From Dehalococcoidia bacterium (lineage in GTDB: Bacteria > Chloroflexota > Dehalococcoidia > UBA2979), in NCBI GenBank assembly GCA_004297315.1, contig SCTU01000208.1:1-6023 (forward strand): a stretch of DNA of 6,023 nucleotides, read 5' to 3'. This document shows positions 5,280 through 6,023 of this stretch, piece by piece. The position numbers and the translations under genes were made by a program. The notes beneath the pieces are model-generated. The model searched no databases. It was not told where the DNA came from and worked only from the letters and a program-made list of their open reading frames with translations. The first letter of the stretch is position 1. Each line of letters begins with the position of its first letter.

Positions 5280-6023
5280 CTAACGGTGGTGCTCGTCCCG
5301 CTGGCGCTTGAAGGCCTCCCAGCCCTGTTCGCGGAGCGTGTCGAGGCGGGCGGCGGAGACGGTGTCGCCCCGCGTGGCGCTCGCGAGTTCGTTCAGGACG
5401 GGGTCGTCACGCCACTGCATGCCGTCGACGAAGCCGGCAAGTTCGTGGACGCGGTTCACAAGCAGTTTGTTCAAGGCGACTGTGGTCGGCGGAAGGCTCA
5501 CGAGACGCGCCGCAAAGGCCCTCGTCGCGTCGTCCAATTGGTCGGTCGGGACGACGCGGTTCACGAGACCCATGCGGAGCGCGGTCTGCGCGTCGAAGAG
5601 GTCGCCGGTCATCATCAGTTCCTTCGCCTGCTTGGTGCCCACGAGGAACGGCGTGACGAGCATCGGCGGCGGGAAACCGTGGCGGATCTGGATCTCGCCG
5701 AACTGGGCGTCCTCCGCGGCGATCGTGAAGTCGCACATGCCGGCAATCTCGACGCCCTGGCCGACGGCGTGGCCACGCACGGAGGCAATCACCGGCTTGG
5801 GCATGCGCCAGATGCGCAGCACCGTGTCCAGCATGTTCACCGGCTCGAGGTCATCCGGCCGCTTCGAGCCCTGGAGGTCGCCGCCGGCACAGAAGGTGCG
5901 TCCCGCGCCGCGCACGATCACCGCGCGTGCCGTCTCGTCCGCCTCCGCGCGCGCGATCGCCTTCGAGAAGTGGTACGTCAGCGACCAGTCCACGGCGTTC
6001 AGGACGAGTGGACGGTTGAAGGT
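5280..6023 (-). CDS. Enoyl-CoA hydratase/isomerase family protein (crotonase fold), 5' partial
   Basis: 247 residues are visible and the N-terminus lies beyond the right edge. The first visible residues, TFNRPLVLNAVDW, are the conserved 'NRPxxLNA' block that normally sits 20-30 residues into the protein. A GTG at 5993 is therefore an internal valine and not the start. The oxyanion-hole segments are present: FCAGGDL (visible residues 44-50) and GHAVGQGVEIAGMCDF (84-99). The glutamate in GQGVE (residue 92) corresponds to Glu144 of rat mitochondrial hydratase. At the place of the second catalytic glutamate (Glu164) the motif reads FGEIQIRHG, so alignment puts glutamine 112 there, with a glutamate two residues earlier. 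The usual TGDLFDAQTALRMGLVNRVVP block (residues 139-159) follows. It acts on acyl-CoA thioesters, but hydratase activity is uncertain because of the substitution; isomerase, hydrolase, dehalogenase and other reactions occur in this superfamily. Confidence 0.93.
   Translation of the reverse strand, partial: TFNRPLVLNAVDWSLTYHFSKAIARAEADETARAVIVRGAGRTFCAGGDLQGSKRPDDLEPVNMLDTVLRIWRMPKPVIASVRGHAVGQGVEIAGMCDFTIAAEDAQFGEIQIRHGFPPPMLVTPFLVGTKQAKELMMTGDLFDAQTALRMGLVNRVVPTDQLDDATRAFAARLVSLPPTTVALNKLLVNRVHELAGFVDGMQWRDDPVLNELASATRGDTVSAARLDTLREQGWEAFKRQRDEHHR

Noticed and set aside
5991..5993. GTG as start of the crotonase gene
   Set aside because: The codons upstream encode the conserved NRPxxLNA block in frame to the edge of the window, so this GTG is an internal valine and the gene is 5' partial.
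1..6023. CRISPR arrays, tRNA or rRNA genes, transposases, toxin-antitoxin or phage-defence genes
   Set aside because: No spaced direct repeats, no tRNA-like or rRNA segments and no proteins of these classes were seen on either strand. The window looks like ordinary chromosomal sequence.

Overview
This is a GC-rich, gene-dense bacterial fragment of about 6 kb with eight to nine tightly packed protein genes, no RNA genes, no mobile elements and no CRISPR. The first 12 bases (CTCTTCCGATCT) match the 3' end of the Illumina TruSeq adapter, so the left edge is a sequencing or assembly artefact. The window is probably the end of a short-read, possibly metagenomic, contig. The gene content is a GC-rich oligoribonuclease, a CaiB/BaiF CoA-transferase, a crotonase, an FmdB-type zinc ribbon and DUF4170/DUF2795-like small proteins. 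Together with leaderless-type promoters it fits a member of Chloroflexota (Dehalococcoidia-like) or Actinomycetota; I cannot decide between them by eye.

Layout, left to right. (1) The C-terminal part of an uncharacterised, probably exported protein (rightward, cut by the left edge). (2) A leftward series: an FmdB-family zinc-ribbon protein (3247-2738), an aldo/keto reductase (2661-1720) and a family III CoA-transferase (1631-483), with a -10-like TATACT before the reductase and a terminator-like hairpin between reductase and transferase. (3) Divergent from FmdB, two small rightward genes, a DUF4170-like and a DUF2795-like protein, closed by a strong GAAA-loop terminator at 3955-3974 that serves both directions. 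(4) A divergent pair: a leftward lipoprotein carrying a SlyD-type FKBP prolyl isomerase domain, and a rightward oligoribonuclease (orn). (5) A leftward crotonase-fold enoyl-CoA hydratase/isomerase that runs off the right edge.

The genes do not form one obvious pathway. The CoA-transferase and the crotonase both act on acyl-CoA thioesters and the reductase on carbonyl compounds, which fits catabolism of fatty or organic acids, but they are in separate transcription units. The orn, FKBP and FmdB genes are housekeeping or stress type.

I found no convincing new multi-gene system. The most interesting signal is the 84-bp divergent region at 4569-4652. Both flanking genes lack a Shine-Dalgarno sequence and instead have a TAnnnT hexamer exactly 7 nt before the start codon, the arrangement expected for leaderless mRNAs. 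An 8-bp perfect inverted repeat overlaps one of these -10 boxes and may be an operator. A second point is the crotonase, where the position of one of the two catalytic glutamates appears to be glutamine.
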